DNA of 64,000 nt from DATBLE01 sp036555585 (lineage in GTDB: Bacteria > Actinomycetota > Thermoleophilia > Gaiellales > Gaiellaceae), in the NCBI GenBank assembly GCA_036555585.1, contig DATBLE010000050.1, positions 4,467 to 68,466 on the forward strand, read 5' to 3'. Positions 1 to 9,018 of the stretch are shown piece by piece. A model generated the notes under the pieces. It was not told the DNA's origin. It did not search any database and saw nothing but the letters and a program-made list of their open reading frames with translations. The position numbers and the translations under genes were made by a program. Each line of letters starts with the position of its first letter. The first letter of the stretch is position 1.

Positions 1-1901
1 TGCCGCGCTTCGGCCCCTTCCGGACCGGTCTGGTCGTCGTCGCGATCGGGCTCGCGCTCGTGCTCGGCCGGGCCCACGGCGGGTACCTGGGACGCGGGCT
101 GGAGGCCGTGCTCGGCAAGCCGATCGGCTCGACGGGCACGCAGATCCTCGGCGTCTTCCTGCTCCTCGCCGGCGCCCTGCTGGTCACCGGCGCCTCGGCG
201 GGCGCGCTCGTCCGGCGGTCCGGCCACGCGGTCCGCAGCGCCGCTCGGCGTCCCACGGCGCGGCGGCGCGCCGCGCCGGAGGCCGCTGCGGCCCCGGTTG
301 CTCCGCCCCCGCCGCTGCTCGCCTCGGCCGCCGCGCCGGTCGACGGGGTCGAGGAGTTCCCCGACGTGGTTGCTCCCACGCCGTTGCTCGTCCTCCAGCC
401 GGAAGCGCCTGAGCCCGAGCCGGCCGACGACGGCCAATCTTCGCTCTTCGACGTGACCGGCTCGGAGGAGGAGGGCGTCTACACGCTGCCGGACCGGAAC
501 CTCCTGCGCCGGTCGAAGGCGGTCGCCGGCCAGACGGGCGACCAGAACGGACGCGTCGCGGGGCTCCTGGTCCAGGCGCTCGCGAACTTCGGCGTCGACG
601 CGACGATCGTCGGGGAGATCGCCGGGCCGCGGGTCACTCGCTACGAGCTGCAGCTCGCGCCGGGGACGAAGGTGTCGAAGGTGGCCGCGCTCAAGGACGA
701 CCTCTCGTACGCGCTCGCCACCACCGAGATCCGGATCCTCGCGCCGATTCCCGGTAAGCAGGCGGTCGGCGTCGAGGTGCCCAATCTCTCGCCGAACCTG
801 GTCACGCTGGGAGACATCTACGACGACCTCCCGGCGACCTCCAGCCCGCTGTCGGTCTGGCTCGGCAAGGACATCTCCGGCAACGCGGTCTGGACCGACC
901 TCGCCCGGATGCCCCACCTGCTGATCGCGGGCACCACCGGCTCGGGCAAGTCCGGCTGCATCAACACGATCCTCACCTCGATCCTCCTGCGCGCGACCCC
1001 CGACGACGTGCGGATGATCCTGATCGACCCGAAGCGGATCGAGCTCGGCTTCTACGAGTCGATCCCGCACCTGCTCACGCCGGTCGTCTCGTCGCCGAAG
1101 ACGGCCGCGGCCGCGCTGGCGAACGTCGTGGGGGAGATGGAACGCCGCTACGAGCGGATGAGCCACGTGCGCGCCCGCTCGCTCCCCGAGATGAACCGTG
1201 CGCTCCGGGGCCGCGGCGAGAAGCAGCTTCCGTACCTGCTCGTCGTGATCGACGAGCTGGCCGACCTGATGATGATCTCGCCGCAGGACGTGGAGGACGC
1301 GATCATCCGCCTCGCCCAGAAGTCCCGCGCCGTCGGCATCCACCTCGTACTGGCCACGCAGCGGCCGTCCGTCGACGTGATCACGGGGATGATCAAGGCG
1401 AACGTGCCGTCGCGGATCGCCTTCGCCGTGTCGAGCCAGACCGACTCGCGCGTGATCCTCGACCAGGCCGGTGCCGAGAGCCTGCTCGGCCAGGGTGACA
1501 TGCTCTTCAAGCCGCTCGGCACGTCGCGCCTGCAGCGCGTCCAGGGCGCCTACGTCAGCGAGGAGGAGGTCGCCCTCGTGGTCGAGCAGTGCCGTGCGCA
1601 ACGCGAGCAGGAGCTCGACGAGTCGATGCTGGAGGCGCCCGAGAAGCCGGCCGGCGACGACGACCTCGCCGAGGACGGCGACTTCGACCCGGACGAGGAC
1701 CCGCTGCTGGACAAGGCGATCGAGGTGGTCGTGCAGGCGCAGACGGCGTCCGTCTCGTTGCTCCAGCGGCGCCTGCGGGTCGGCTACACGCGCGCGGGCC
1801 GGCTGATCGACATGCTGGAGCGGCGCGGGATCATCTCGCCGTACGAGGGCTCGAAGCCGCGCCGCGTGCTGGTCGGCGACACGGAGACGCTCGTCTCCTA
1901 G
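1..1901 (+). CDS. ftsK: DNA translocase FtsK/SpoIIIE (5' partial)
   Basis: Septal ATP-driven DNA pump that moves chromosome ends through the closing septum. The left window edge cuts the gene. The frame is open from base 3, and the first visible codons encode a hydrophobic stretch, probably the last part of the membrane domain. An Ala/Pro/Glu-rich linker runs to about base 480. The motor follows, with Walker A GTTGSGKS at 930-953 and Walker B around LLVVIDELADLM near 1240-1270. The C-terminal winged-helix gamma domain (about 1690-1890, containing SLLQRRLRVGYTRAGRLID) reads polar DNA motifs in this family. The stop is TAG at 1899-1901, and a palindrome follows it. The family call is certain; only the N-terminus is missing. 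Confidence 0.97.
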   Translation, partial: PRFGPFRTGLVVVAIGLALVLGRAHGGYLGRGLEAVLGKPIGSTGTQILGVFLLLAGALLVTGASAGALVRRSGHAVRSAARRPTARRRAAPEAAAAPVAPPPPLLASAAAPVDGVEEFPDVVAPTPLLVLQPEAPEPEPADDGQSSLFDVTGSEEEGVYTLPDRNLLRRSKAVAGQTGDQNGRVAGLLVQALANFGVDATIVGEIAGPRVTRYELQLAPGTKVSKVAALKDDLSYALATTEIRILAPIPGKQAVGVEVPNLSPNLVTLGDIYDDLPATSSPLSVWLGKDISGNAVWTDLARMPHLLIAGTTGSGKSGCINTILTSILLRATPDDVRMILIDPKRIELGFYESIPHLLTPVVSSPKTAAAALANVVGEMERRYERMSHVRARSLPEMNRALRGRGEKQLPYLLVVIDELADLMMISPQDVEDAIIRLAQKSRAVGIHLVLATQRPSVDVITGMIKANVPSRIAFAVSSQTDSRVILDQAGAESLLGQGDMLFKPLGTSRLQRVQGAYVSEEEVALVVEQCRAQREQELDESMLEAPEKPAGDDDLAEDGDFDPDEDPLLDKAIEVVVQAQTASVSLLQRRLRVGYTRAGRLIDMLERRGIISPYEGSKPRRVLVGDTETLVS

Positions 1902-1924
1902 CGCCACGGCCGTTCCGGCGATGT

Positions 1925-1945
1925 TCGGGGGACTGTCCCCCGGAA
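1925..1945. repeat. Palindrome GGGGACTGTCCCC type, copy 1
   Basis: CGGGGGAC and GTCCCCCG flank a single T (1926-1942), giving a perfect 8-bp inverted repeat 24 bases after the ftsK stop. No T-run follows, so it is not a classical intrinsic terminator. A related, less perfect copy lies about 90 bases downstream. Confidence 0.6.
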
Positions 1946-2032
1946 TCCGCCAGAAACTGCGAAAGAGGGAATCGGTGCCCGCGACCGGACGGCTCGGAGT
2001 GGCGGCCGCGTCGTCCATCGCGGCCGTGGCGG

Positions 2033-2047
2033 GAGGACTGTCCCCTC
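2033..2047. repeat. Palindrome GGGGACTGTCCCC type, copy 2
   Basis: GAGGAC and GTCCCCTC flank a single T, with one bulged C. It shares the ten bases GACTGTCCCC with the copy at 1925-1945. Both copies lie in the 182-base gap between ftsK and the sugar kinase. Confidence 0.5.
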
Positions 2048-2071
2048 GACATGCCTCGAAACGGCGCGGCC

Positions 2072-2077
2072 TAAGAT
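2072..2077 (+). promoter_or_regulatory. -10 element of the sugar kinase gene
   Basis: TAAGAT ends six bases before the GTG start at 2084. If this is the -10 box, the transcript would begin at or next to the start codon (leaderless). No Shine-Dalgarno sequence is seen. Confidence 0.5.
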
Positions 2078-2083
2078 GGCCCG

Positions 2084-2929
2084 GTGACTCGGATCGCGGT
2101 CGTCGGCAGCTACGGGGTCGGGCTGACCTTCGGCGTCGAGCGTGCGCCGGAGCGCGGCGAGACGCTGGTCGGGTCGCTCTTCCGCATCGACCACGGCGGC
2201 AAGGGATCGAACCAGGCGGTCGGCGCCGCGCGGCTCGGCGCCGAGGTCGTCCTGCTGACGGCGGTCGGCGAGGACTCGTTCGGCGACGGCGCGTTCGATC
2301 TCTGGTCGGAGGAGAGAGTCGACGCGTCGGCGGTGCTGCGTCCTCCGCTGCCGACCATGACCGCGGCGATCCTGGTCGAGGCGAGCGGCGACAACCGGAT
2401 CGTGATCGTCCCCGGCGCGCTCTCCGCACTGACACCTGCCCACGTGGGCGGCTTCGCGGAGCAGATCGCCTCGGCCGACGTCCTGCTCGTCCAGCTGGAA
2501 ATCCCGGTCGCGACGGCTCTGCACGCGCTCGAGGTCGGCCGGGCCGCCGGCGTGCGGACGATCCTCAACCCGGCGCCGGCGCCGGCCAGGGTGCTCCAGC
2601 CGGACGCCGACTACCTCGTCCCCAACGAGACCGAGGCGCCCGCCGTCGCCGCCGCGCCCGGCGTCCTCGTCACCACGCTCGGCGAGCGGGGAGCGCGGCT
2701 CGACGGCGAGCCTGTGCCCGCCTTCCCGGCCCGGCCGGTGGACACGACCGGAGCGGGCGACGCTTTCTGCGCGGCCTTCGCGGTCGCGCTCGCCGAGGGC
2801 GCGGGCGACGCGGAGGCCGTGCGCCGGGGCTGCGCGGCAGGGGCGCATATGGTCGAGCACGACGGGGTCATTCCCGGCCTGCCCACGCGGGCGCAGCTCG
2901 ACGAGCGGCTCGCCGTGGCGGCGGCATGA
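2084..2929 (+). CDS. PfkB-family carbohydrate kinase, ribokinase-like
   Basis: Predicted cytoplasmic kinase that phosphorylates a sugar such as ribose with ATP. At 281 aa it has normal PfkB/ribokinase length. The first family signature, GGKGSNQAVGAARLG, lies at about residues 38-52. The second, DTTGAGDAFCAAFA, lies near residue 219 and carries the catalytic Asp and the anion hole. The GTG start follows a -10-like TAAGAT directly. The stop overlaps the ATG of the nucleoside hydrolase (ATGA), so the two are coupled. Next to a nucleoside hydrolase and a nucleoside-type ABC importer, the likely substrate is ribose or deoxyribose released from nucleosides. Substrate is inferred from context; the family is clear. 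Confidence 0.88.
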   Translation: MTRIAVVGSYGVGLTFGVERAPERGETLVGSLFRIDHGGKGSNQAVGAARLGAEVVLLTAVGEDSFGDGAFDLWSEERVDASAVLRPPLPTMTAAILVEASGDNRIVIVPGALSALTPAHVGGFAEQIASADVLLVQLEIPVATALHALEVGRAAGVRTILNPAPAPARVLQPDADYLVPNETEAPAVAAAPGVLVTTLGERGARLDGEPVPAFPARPVDTTGAGDAFCAAFAVALAEGAGDAEAVRRGCAAGAHMVEHDGVIPGLPTRAQLDERLAVAAA

Positions 2930-3849
2930 CCCGGCTGGTCGTCGACACAGATACCGCCGGCGACGACGTCTTCTCGCTCCTGATCGCGCTGCGCCACCCG
3001 CGCGCGCGGCTGGAGGCGATCACCGTCTGCTGCGGGAACGTCGCCTTCGAGCAGGAGATCGAGAACGCCCTCTACACGGTCGAGCAGGCCGGACGCAGCG
3101 GCGAGGTGCCCGTCTACCCGGGCTGCGCCGAGCCGCTGATCGCCGAGTGGGTAGGAGCCGAGTACGTCCACGGCCGGGACGGGATGGGCGAGTCGTCCTT
3201 CCCGCGCGCGTCCCAGCGGCCGGAGCCCGAACACGCCGTCGACGAGCTCGTCCGCCGGGTGAACGAGAGCCCCGGCGAGCTGACCGTCCTGGCCCAGGCG
3301 CCGCTGACGAACCTCGCAGCCGCCGTCACCCGCGACCCGTCCATCGCCCGGAAGGTGAAACGGCTCTACGTGATGGGCGGCGGCGAGGGCAACATCACGC
3401 CGGCGGCCGAGTACAACTTCCACGTCGACCCGGAGGCCGCGAAGATCGTCCTGAACGCCGGCTTCCCGCTGACCCTCTTCACCTGGTCGCTCACGCGCAC
3501 GCACGGAGTCTTCGACGACGCGAAGCTGGCGCGGATCGCCGGGCTCGGAACGCCCCTGGCCGAGCTCTTCGGCCTGGTGAACCGCAAGGCGCGCGAGTTC
3601 GACGACCAGGTCAACCACCTCGGCGGCTCGACGCACCCCGACTCGATGGCCTGCGCCGCCATCGTCGAGCCTTCGCTGGTACTCGCGACCGAGGAGGCCG
3701 TGGTCGACGTCGAGACCGCCGGGGAGCTGACCCGCGGCTGGAGCCTGATCGACACCCTCGGCCGCACGGGCCGCGAGCCGAATGCGACGGTCGTCACCGA
3801 CTACGACACGGACGGCTTCTTCGAGCTGATGCTGCAGGTGCTCGGATGA
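2926..3849 (+). CDS. Inosine/uridine-preferring nucleoside hydrolase
   Basis: Hydrolyses the N-glycosidic bond of ribonucleosides to base plus ribose. The 307-aa protein opens with the calcium-binding signature as DTDTAGDD (residues 6-13; the usual form is DTDPGxDD). The later motifs TNLAAA, VMGGG and EYNFHVDPEAA are typical of the family. A C-terminal Asp in THPDSMA fits the last metal ligand. The ATG at 2926 overlaps the kinase stop, and the stop overlaps the next ATG at 3846, so three genes form one coupled unit. The ribose produced would feed the upstream kinase. The preferred nucleoside cannot be read from the sequence. Confidence 0.92.
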   Translation: MTRLVVDTDTAGDDVFSLLIALRHPRARLEAITVCCGNVAFEQEIENALYTVEQAGRSGEVPVYPGCAEPLIAEWVGAEYVHGRDGMGESSFPRASQRPEPEHAVDELVRRVNESPGELTVLAQAPLTNLAAAVTRDPSIARKVKRLYVMGGGEGNITPAAEYNFHVDPEAAKIVLNAGFPLTLFTWSLTRTHGVFDDAKLARIAGLGTPLAELFGLVNRKAREFDDQVNHLGGSTHPDSMACAAIVEPSLVLATEEAVVDVETAGELTRGWSLIDTLGRTGREPNATVVTDYDTDGFFELMLQVLG

Positions 3850-4997
3850 GCCGGTACCTGCCGCCGACCCGCGAGCTCCGCGTCCGCTTCGACACCGCCC
3901 GGGCGCTGACGCGGCTCTTCTACCGAGAGCAGGCGGTCGTGCTCGCCTGCGGCGGCTGGACGCCCCGTGTTGCACCGATCGAGCACAAGGCGGAGCTCGC
4001 CCGGACCGCCTGGGAGGCGGCGCTCGCCGCCGACGCGCTCCGCGAGCGGGTGTTCGAGCTCCGCTATCCCGCACGCTTCCTCGACGAGCAGGCCGAGGAG
4101 CTCTCCGTCGAGACCGCGGACGGCCTGAGGACGCTCGTCGGCGCGCTCCGCGCCGACTACGCCGCCTACCTGGAGGCGACCGACGAGCTCTCCGACGGAC
4201 CGTCGGTCCGCGTCGTCGCCGCCGCGCTCCGGGACAAGGAGCGCCAGTCGGCAGCGCTCGCCGGGATCGAGCTCGCGGACGAGGACCCCGCCCGAGACCC
4301 GCGCTACTTCGCGTCGAGCTTCTACTGGCCCGACGTCCTCGATCCGGCCTACCCGTACGGCGAGGGGGTCGCCCTGCAGCTCCGCTCGGCGGTCAGCCAC
4401 CTGAACGAGGTCTGGGCCGTCGACACGGCGGGGCGGATCCTGCAGGAGCTCTCGCCCGAGCTCGGCTGGGAGTTCACGCGCGAGGCCGCGCGCTGGCTCT
4501 ACGACGAGAGCCGCCACATGCTGATGGGCAAGGAGCGCCTCGCCCGCTGGGGCTTCGACCCGGCGCAGATCCCGCTCGGCGGCTACATCTACGAGGCCTG
4601 CGCCGGCCAGGATGCGCTCTACCGGCTCGGCATGCTCGGCTACTTCGAGACGAAGAACATCGGCCGCAAGCGCGAGCGCGCGCAGGCGTTCCACCAGATG
4701 GGGGACGCCACCAGCGAGACGGACATGGAGTTCGACTGGGCCGACGAGACGCTGCACGCCGAGTACGGCAGGCGCTGGCTGCGGCGCCTGCTGGAGACGC
4801 GCGGCGAGGATCCGGAGGCATGGCCCGGAGTGCTCGAGCGCTGCGAAGAGCTCGTCCGCGAGCGCGTCGCGCGGGCGACCCCTGCGGAGCTCGAGCGCAT
4901 CCGCACGTGCGCCGATTCGCTCGTCGCCGCCGCCGAGCAGGCGGCCCGCTATCCAAGTCGCCCGGACGACGTCTTACTGGTTGACCCTGGGGTCTGA
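3846..4997 (+). CDS. Ferritin-like (DUF455-type) protein
   Basis: A 383-aa helical protein with metal-ligand patterns of the ferritin-like superfamily: DESRHMLMG at about residue 219 and DETLHAEYG at about 298, both Glu-x-x-His motifs. It resembles the DUF455 group, which is related to ferritin-like hydroxylases. Substrate and reaction are unknown. The ATG overlaps the stop of the nucleoside hydrolase, so it is co-translated with the nucleoside salvage genes. That suggests, without proving, a role with a base or nucleoside substrate. The downstream binding-protein gene has its own promoter overlapping the 3' end. Confidence 0.7.
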   Translation: MSRYLPPTRELRVRFDTARALTRLFYREQAVVLACGGWTPRVAPIEHKAELARTAWEAALAADALRERVFELRYPARFLDEQAEELSVETADGLRTLVGALRADYAAYLEATDELSDGPSVRVVAAALRDKERQSAALAGIELADEDPARDPRYFASSFYWPDVLDPAYPYGEGVALQLRSAVSHLNEVWAVDTAGRILQELSPELGWEFTREAARWLYDESRHMLMGKERLARWGFDPAQIPLGGYIYEACAGQDALYRLGMLGYFETKNIGRKRERAQAFHQMGDATSETDMEFDWADETLHAEYGRRWLRRLLETRGEDPEAWPGVLERCEELVRERVARATPAELERIRTCADSLVAAAEQAARYPSRPDDVLLVDPGV

Positions 4998-5008
4998 GGG
5001 AGTAGGAT
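4981..5008 (+). promoter_or_regulatory. Promoter of the BMP-type binding protein
   Basis: TTGACC (4981-4986), a 16-base spacer and TAGGAT (5003-5008) form a good sigma-70-type promoter. The -35 box lies inside the last codons of the ferritin-like gene. The expected leader is about 50 bases, with a small CCCC/GGGG hairpin at about 5015-5030. Confidence 0.65.
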
Positions 5009-5066
5009 CAGGCGTCCCCCTGCCCGGGGGTCTCCGTGGAAGTTCAGCATTCGAGGGAGGATTTGG

Positions 5067-6101
5067 GTGACCAAGAGACGTTTCTTGCCGGTTGCGCTTG
5101 CCGTGCCGGCGATCATCCTCGCGGTCGCGCTGCTCGCCGGAACCGGCGGCGCGGCGCGGCAGGCGACGATCAAGGCAGGGCTCGTGAGCGACGTCGGCCG
5201 CTTCAACGACAAGGGCTTCAACCAGTCCCAGCTCGTGGGTCTGAAGCGCTCGCGCGCGCTCGGCGGCGTGCAGATCCAGGCGATCGAGTCGCGCTCGGCC
5301 GGCGACTACATCCCGAACTTCGCCGCGCTCGCCCGGCAGCACTACGACGTGATCATCGGCGCGGGCTTCCTGCTCGCCGAGGCGGAGAACACCGTGGCCA
5401 AGAAGTTCCCGTCGATCCACTTCGCGATCACGGACTACTCGGTCCACGGGGCGCCGTTCGCGGACAAGAAGGGCAACGTCACGACCAAGAACGTGACCGG
5501 CCTGACGTACGCGACCCAGGAGAACAGCTACCTGGTCGGGTGCCTCTCGGCCCTGATGACGAAGAAGGACGGCGCGAAGCACATCATCAGCGCGACCGCG
5601 GGCGTCAAGATCCCGCCGGTCGACTCGTTCATCGCCGGTTATCGGGCAGGGGCGCGGAAGTGCGTGCCCGGAACGAGGGTGCTCGTCGGCTACTCGCAGA
5701 CCTTCACCGAGCAGGACAAGTGCAAGGCGATCGCGCAGAACCAGATCGCGGCCGGCTCGCACGTCGTCTTCGCGGTCGCCGGCCCCTGCGGCCTCGGCGC
5801 GCTCGAGGCGGCGAAGGAGCAGGGCGTCTGGGGCGACGGCGTCGACGTCGACCAGGCCTACCTCGGCCCGCACATCCTGACCAGCGCGGTGAAGCGGGTC
5901 GACCAGGGCGTCTACCTGACCGTGAAGGCCGCCAAGGACGGAACGCTCGTCGGCGGCGGAGACATCACGTTCAACCTGAAGAACGGCGGTGTCGCCCTGG
6001 GCAAGATCAGCTCGAAGGTGCCTGCGGCCTACAAGGCGAAGCTGAACGCCCTGAAGGCGCAGATCATCTCCGGCAAGATCGTTCCTCCGGCGGCCCTGTA
6101 G
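5067..6101 (+). CDS. BMP-family ABC transporter substrate-binding protein
   Basis: Extracellular solute-binding protein of the BMP/Med/PnrA family, which in characterised members binds purine nucleosides for an ABC importer. The 344-aa product has a basic N-terminus and a hydrophobic signal segment (about residues 5-30) but no lipobox cysteine, so it may be an uncleaved anchor or a secreted protein. Family motifs include GRFNDKGFNQSQ near residue 45 and DYIPNFAALA. The GTG at 5067 is supported by GGGAGG six bases upstream. A strong terminator follows immediately, and the ATPase gene has its own promoter, so the binding protein can be expressed at a higher level than the membrane parts. Confidence 0.9.
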   Translation: MTKRRFLPVALAVPAIILAVALLAGTGGAARQATIKAGLVSDVGRFNDKGFNQSQLVGLKRSRALGGVQIQAIESRSAGDYIPNFAALARQHYDVIIGAGFLLAEAENTVAKKFPSIHFAITDYSVHGAPFADKKGNVTTKNVTGLTYATQENSYLVGCLSALMTKKDGAKHIISATAGVKIPPVDSFIAGYRAGARKCVPGTRVLVGYSQTFTEQDKCKAIAQNQIAAGSHVVFAVAGPCGLGALEAAKEQGVWGDGVDVDQAYLGPHILTSAVKRVDQGVYLTVKAAKDGTLVGGGDITFNLKNGGVALGKISSKVPAAYKAKLNALKAQIISGKIVPPAAL

Positions 6102-6120
6102 CGGCACCGGATCGCTTCGC

Positions 6121-6158
6121 GGGAGAGGGCGGGCCGCGTGCCCGTCCTCTCCCGTTTT
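6121..6158 (+). terminator. Intrinsic terminator after the binding protein gene
   Basis: A 14-bp stem (6121-6134 with 6140-6153, one G-T pair) with a 5-base loop is followed by GTTTT. It is the best classical Rho-independent terminator in the window. It separates the binding-protein transcript from the ATPase/permease operon. Confidence 0.85.
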
Positions 6159-6167
6159 CGGTCAGCT

Positions 6168-6173
6168 TAGAAT
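6168..6173 (+). promoter_or_regulatory. -10 element of the ABC transporter operon
   Basis: TAGAAT ends nine bases before the ATG at 6183 and lies just after the terminator, so the ATPase-permease operon restarts transcription here with a very short or absent leader. Confidence 0.55.
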
Positions 6174-6182
6174 CGGCCGCGC

Positions 6183-7715
6183 ATGGGTGAAGCCGTCCTC
6201 GAGCTTCGGGGGATCACCAAGCAGTTCCCGGGCGTGCTCGCCAATGACCACGTCGACGTCGACGTCCTCCGCGGCGAGGTGCACGCGCTCCTCGGCGAGA
6301 ACGGCGCCGGGAAGTCGACGCTGATGAACATCCTCTACGGCCTCTATCACCCCGACTCGGGCGAGATCTACCTGAACGGGAAGAAGACGTCGTTCGGATC
6401 AGCGAAGGACGCGATCTCGAGCGGCATCGGCATGGTGCACCAGCACTTCATGCTGATCCCGGTGATGACCGTGGCCGAGAACATCGTGCTGGCCGAGGAG
6501 CCCACCCACGGCCGGGTGATGCTCGACTTCGGCGAGGCCAGGCACCGCGTCCGCGAGCTCTCGGAGCGCTTCAACCTCGCCGTCGACCCGGACGCGCGCA
6601 TCCAGGACATCACGGTCGCCCAGCAGCAGCGCGTGGAGATCCTGAAGGCCCTGTACCGCGGCGCCGAGATCCTCGTCCTGGACGAGCCCACGGCCGTGCT
6701 GACGCCCCAGGAGGCGGGCGAGCTCTTCTCGATCATCGCCGGGCTGAAGGCCGAGGGGAAGTCGATCATCTTCATCTCCCACAAGCTCCACGAGGTGCTT
6801 GAGGTCGCCGACCGCATCACCGTCCTTCGCCGCGGCAAGAAGATCGACACCGTGTCGGCTGCGGGCGCGACGGAGGAGAGCCTCGCCCGGATGATGGTCG
6901 GCCGCGAGGTGCTCCTGCGTGTCGACAAGCCGCCGGCCGCTCCCGGCGAGACGCTCCTCGAGGTCGAGGGGCTCCAGGTCTTCGACGACCGTGGGCTGGA
7001 GAAGGTGCAGGGGATCTCGTTCCAGGTGCGCGCCGGCGAGATCGTGGGCATCGCGGGCGTCGACGGCAACGGGCAGACCGAGCTGATCGACGCGCTGACC
7101 GGCCTGCGGCGGTTCGCGGCCGGCACCGTCAAGGTCGCCGGCCGGGAGCACGGCGAGCGCAGCTCGCCGCGGGACATGCTCGACGCCGGGGTGGGGCACA
7201 TCCCGGAGGACCGGCAGCGTCGAGGGCTCGTGCTCGAGTTCTCGATCGCGGAGAACATCGCCCTGCACGACTACTGCTTCGAGCCGGACTCCCGGCTCGG
7301 CTGGCTCTACCCCGGCAGGCTCGTCGCCCGTGCGGCCGGGCTGATCGGCGACTTCGACGTGCGGGGCGGCGGCCCCCAGACGCGTGCGGGCGCCCTCTCC
7401 GGCGGGAACCAGCAGAAGGTGGTGGTCGCGCGCGAGGTCGCCCGGAACCCGAAGGTGCTGATCGCCGCCCAGCCGACGCGCGGCCTCGACGTCGGCGCGA
7501 TCGAGTACGTGCACCGCCGCCTGGTCGCCGAGCGCGACGCCGGGCGCGCCGTGCTGCTGGTCTCGCTGGAGCTCGACGAGATCCTCTCCCTCTCCGACCG
7601 GATCCTCGTCGTGTTCGAGGGCAAGATCGTCGGCGAGTACGGCCCCGAGGTGTCGGAGGAGGAGCTCGGCATCGCGATGACCGGCGGCCGCAGACAGGCT
7701 GCGAGCGCCGCATGA
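6183..7715 (+). CDS. ABC transporter ATP-binding protein, double NBD, nucleoside/sugar type
   Basis: A 510-aa cytoplasmic ATPase with two fused nucleotide-binding domains, as in ribose-type and BMP-type (NupA/YufO-like) importers. In domain 1, Walker A GENGAGKST lies near residues 38-46, a divergent signature VAQQQRVEILKAL follows, then Walker B ILVLDEPTAVL. In domain 2 the P-loop is degenerate (GVDGNGQTE, near residue 292), while the signature LSGGNQQK (near 405) is intact. This asymmetry is normal for the family. The two permease genes follow at once. With the upstream BMP protein they form a complete importer, most likely for nucleosides. Confidence 0.93.
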   Translation: MGEAVLELRGITKQFPGVLANDHVDVDVLRGEVHALLGENGAGKSTLMNILYGLYHPDSGEIYLNGKKTSFGSAKDAISSGIGMVHQHFMLIPVMTVAENIVLAEEPTHGRVMLDFGEARHRVRELSERFNLAVDPDARIQDITVAQQQRVEILKALYRGAEILVLDEPTAVLTPQEAGELFSIIAGLKAEGKSIIFISHKLHEVLEVADRITVLRRGKKIDTVSAAGATEESLARMMVGREVLLRVDKPPAAPGETLLEVEGLQVFDDRGLEKVQGISFQVRAGEIVGIAGVDGNGQTELIDALTGLRRFAAGTVKVAGREHGERSSPRDMLDAGVGHIPEDRQRRGLVLEFSIAENIALHDYCFEPDSRLGWLYPGRLVARAAGLIGDFDVRGGGPQTRAGALSGGNQQKVVVAREVARNPKVLIAAQPTRGLDVGAIEYVHRRLVAERDAGRAVLLVSLELDEILSLSDRILVVFEGKIVGEYGPEVSEEELGIAMTGGRRQAASAA

Positions 7716-7728
7716 GGCCGGGGCCGGC

Positions 7729-9018
7729 GTGAGCGACGAGGAGCGCTTTGGCGAGGAGGAGCGGATCGAGGCCGAGGAGGAGGTCCTCGAGCAGGAGACG
7801 CCCGCGCAGGTCACGGGCGGCGACTACGCCCCCAGCGTCGCGGCCCGGGTCTCCGCCTTCCAGCGGGCGGGAGGGGTCGTCATGCCGATCGTGACGACGA
7901 TCTTCGCGCTGCTCATGGGCATGCTGGTCGTCGCCGCGACCGGCCACAACCCGTTCACGGCGTTCAAGGGGATCTTCGACGGCACCGGCCTGAACTGGCT
8001 GTTCCCCTGGGTGCAGGGCCAGGCGCGAACGGACGCGGCGTTCAACCTCCAGCAGACGCTGATCGTCACCTCGACGCTGATCCTCGCCGGCTTCGCCGTG
8101 TCCTTCGCCTTCAAGTGCGGCATGTTCAACATCGGCGGCAACGGCCAGTACATCATGGGCGCCCTCGTCGCCACCTGGGTCGGCACGTCCTGGGTGAACA
8201 TGGCCGGGAGCCTGCACATCTTCCTCGCGATCACGCTGGCGACGCTCGCCGGCGCGGTCTGGGCGGGCATCGCCGGCTTCCTGAAGGCGACCGTCGGCGC
8301 CCATGAGGTGATCTCCACGATCATGCTCAACTTCATCGCCAGCTACCTGGCGCAGGGGCTCGTCGGACGCGGCGGCCAGCTCCAGAACACCACCGACACG
8401 TCCAACCCGGTCTCGGCCGACATCGCCGACAAGGCGCATCTGCCCGTCTTCTGGGGCGATCCGATCCTCCAGGGCCTCCACGTCGGCTTCTTCATCGCCC
8501 TGGGGGCGCCGGTGGTCTTCTGGCTCCTGCTCTACCGGACGACGCTCGGCTTCGAGGTCCGCGCGACCGGCTTCAACCCCGAGGCGGCGCGCTACGGCGG
8601 CGTGAACGTGCGCAAGAGCTACGTGCTGGCGATGGCGATCTCGGGCGCGTTCGCCGGGATCGCGGGGGCGATCGACATCCTCGGGTGGCAGTTCCGCCTC
8701 GGGGTGCTCGACATCCAGATCGCGAACATCGGCTTCATCGGCATCGCCGTCGCCCTGCTCGGGCGGAACTCGGCGATCGGCGTGCCGCTCGCCGCGCTCT
8801 TCTTCGGCGCGCTCGTGCAGGGCACCTCGACGCGCAACCCGGCCATCCAGGACGTCTTCGATCCGCGCCTCGCCGGCAACCTGTCGACGATCATCCAGGG
8901 CCTCGTCCTGCTCTTCGTCGGCGCCGACCTCCTCTTCCTCTGGCTGTGGAACCTGCGGAAGAAGGCTCGCCGGACGGCGCCCGCAGCCGCCGCGCCGAGC
9001 GGAGGCGCCGGCCCGTGA
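7729..9018 (+). CDS. ABC transporter permease, nucleoside type (first subunit)
   Basis: Integral membrane subunit of the BMP-type importer, 429 aa. An acidic, Glu-rich cytoplasmic N-terminus (about residues 1-35) precedes 8-10 hydrophobic segments with the family motif FNIGGNGQYIMGA in the centre and a C-terminal Lys/Arg/Ala-rich tail. The Glu-rich leader is longer than in typical family members, which is the only oddity. The GTG start at 7729 lies 13 bases after the ATPase stop. Its own stop overlaps the GTG of the second permease (GTGA). Confidence 0.92.
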   Translation: MSDEERFGEEERIEAEEEVLEQETPAQVTGGDYAPSVAARVSAFQRAGGVVMPIVTTIFALLMGMLVVAATGHNPFTAFKGIFDGTGLNWLFPWVQGQARTDAAFNLQQTLIVTSTLILAGFAVSFAFKCGMFNIGGNGQYIMGALVATWVGTSWVNMAGSLHIFLAITLATLAGAVWAGIAGFLKATVGAHEVISTIMLNFIASYLAQGLVGRGGQLQNTTDTSNPVSADIADKAHLPVFWGDPILQGLHVGFFIALGAPVVFWLLLYRTTLGFEVRATGFNPEAARYGGVNVRKSYVLAMAISGAFAGIAGAIDILGWQFRLGVLDIQIANIGFIGIAVALLGRNSAIGVPLAALFFGALVQGTSTRNPAIQDVFDPRLAGNLSTIIQGLVLLFVGADLLFLWLWNLRKKARRTAPAAAAPSGGAGP

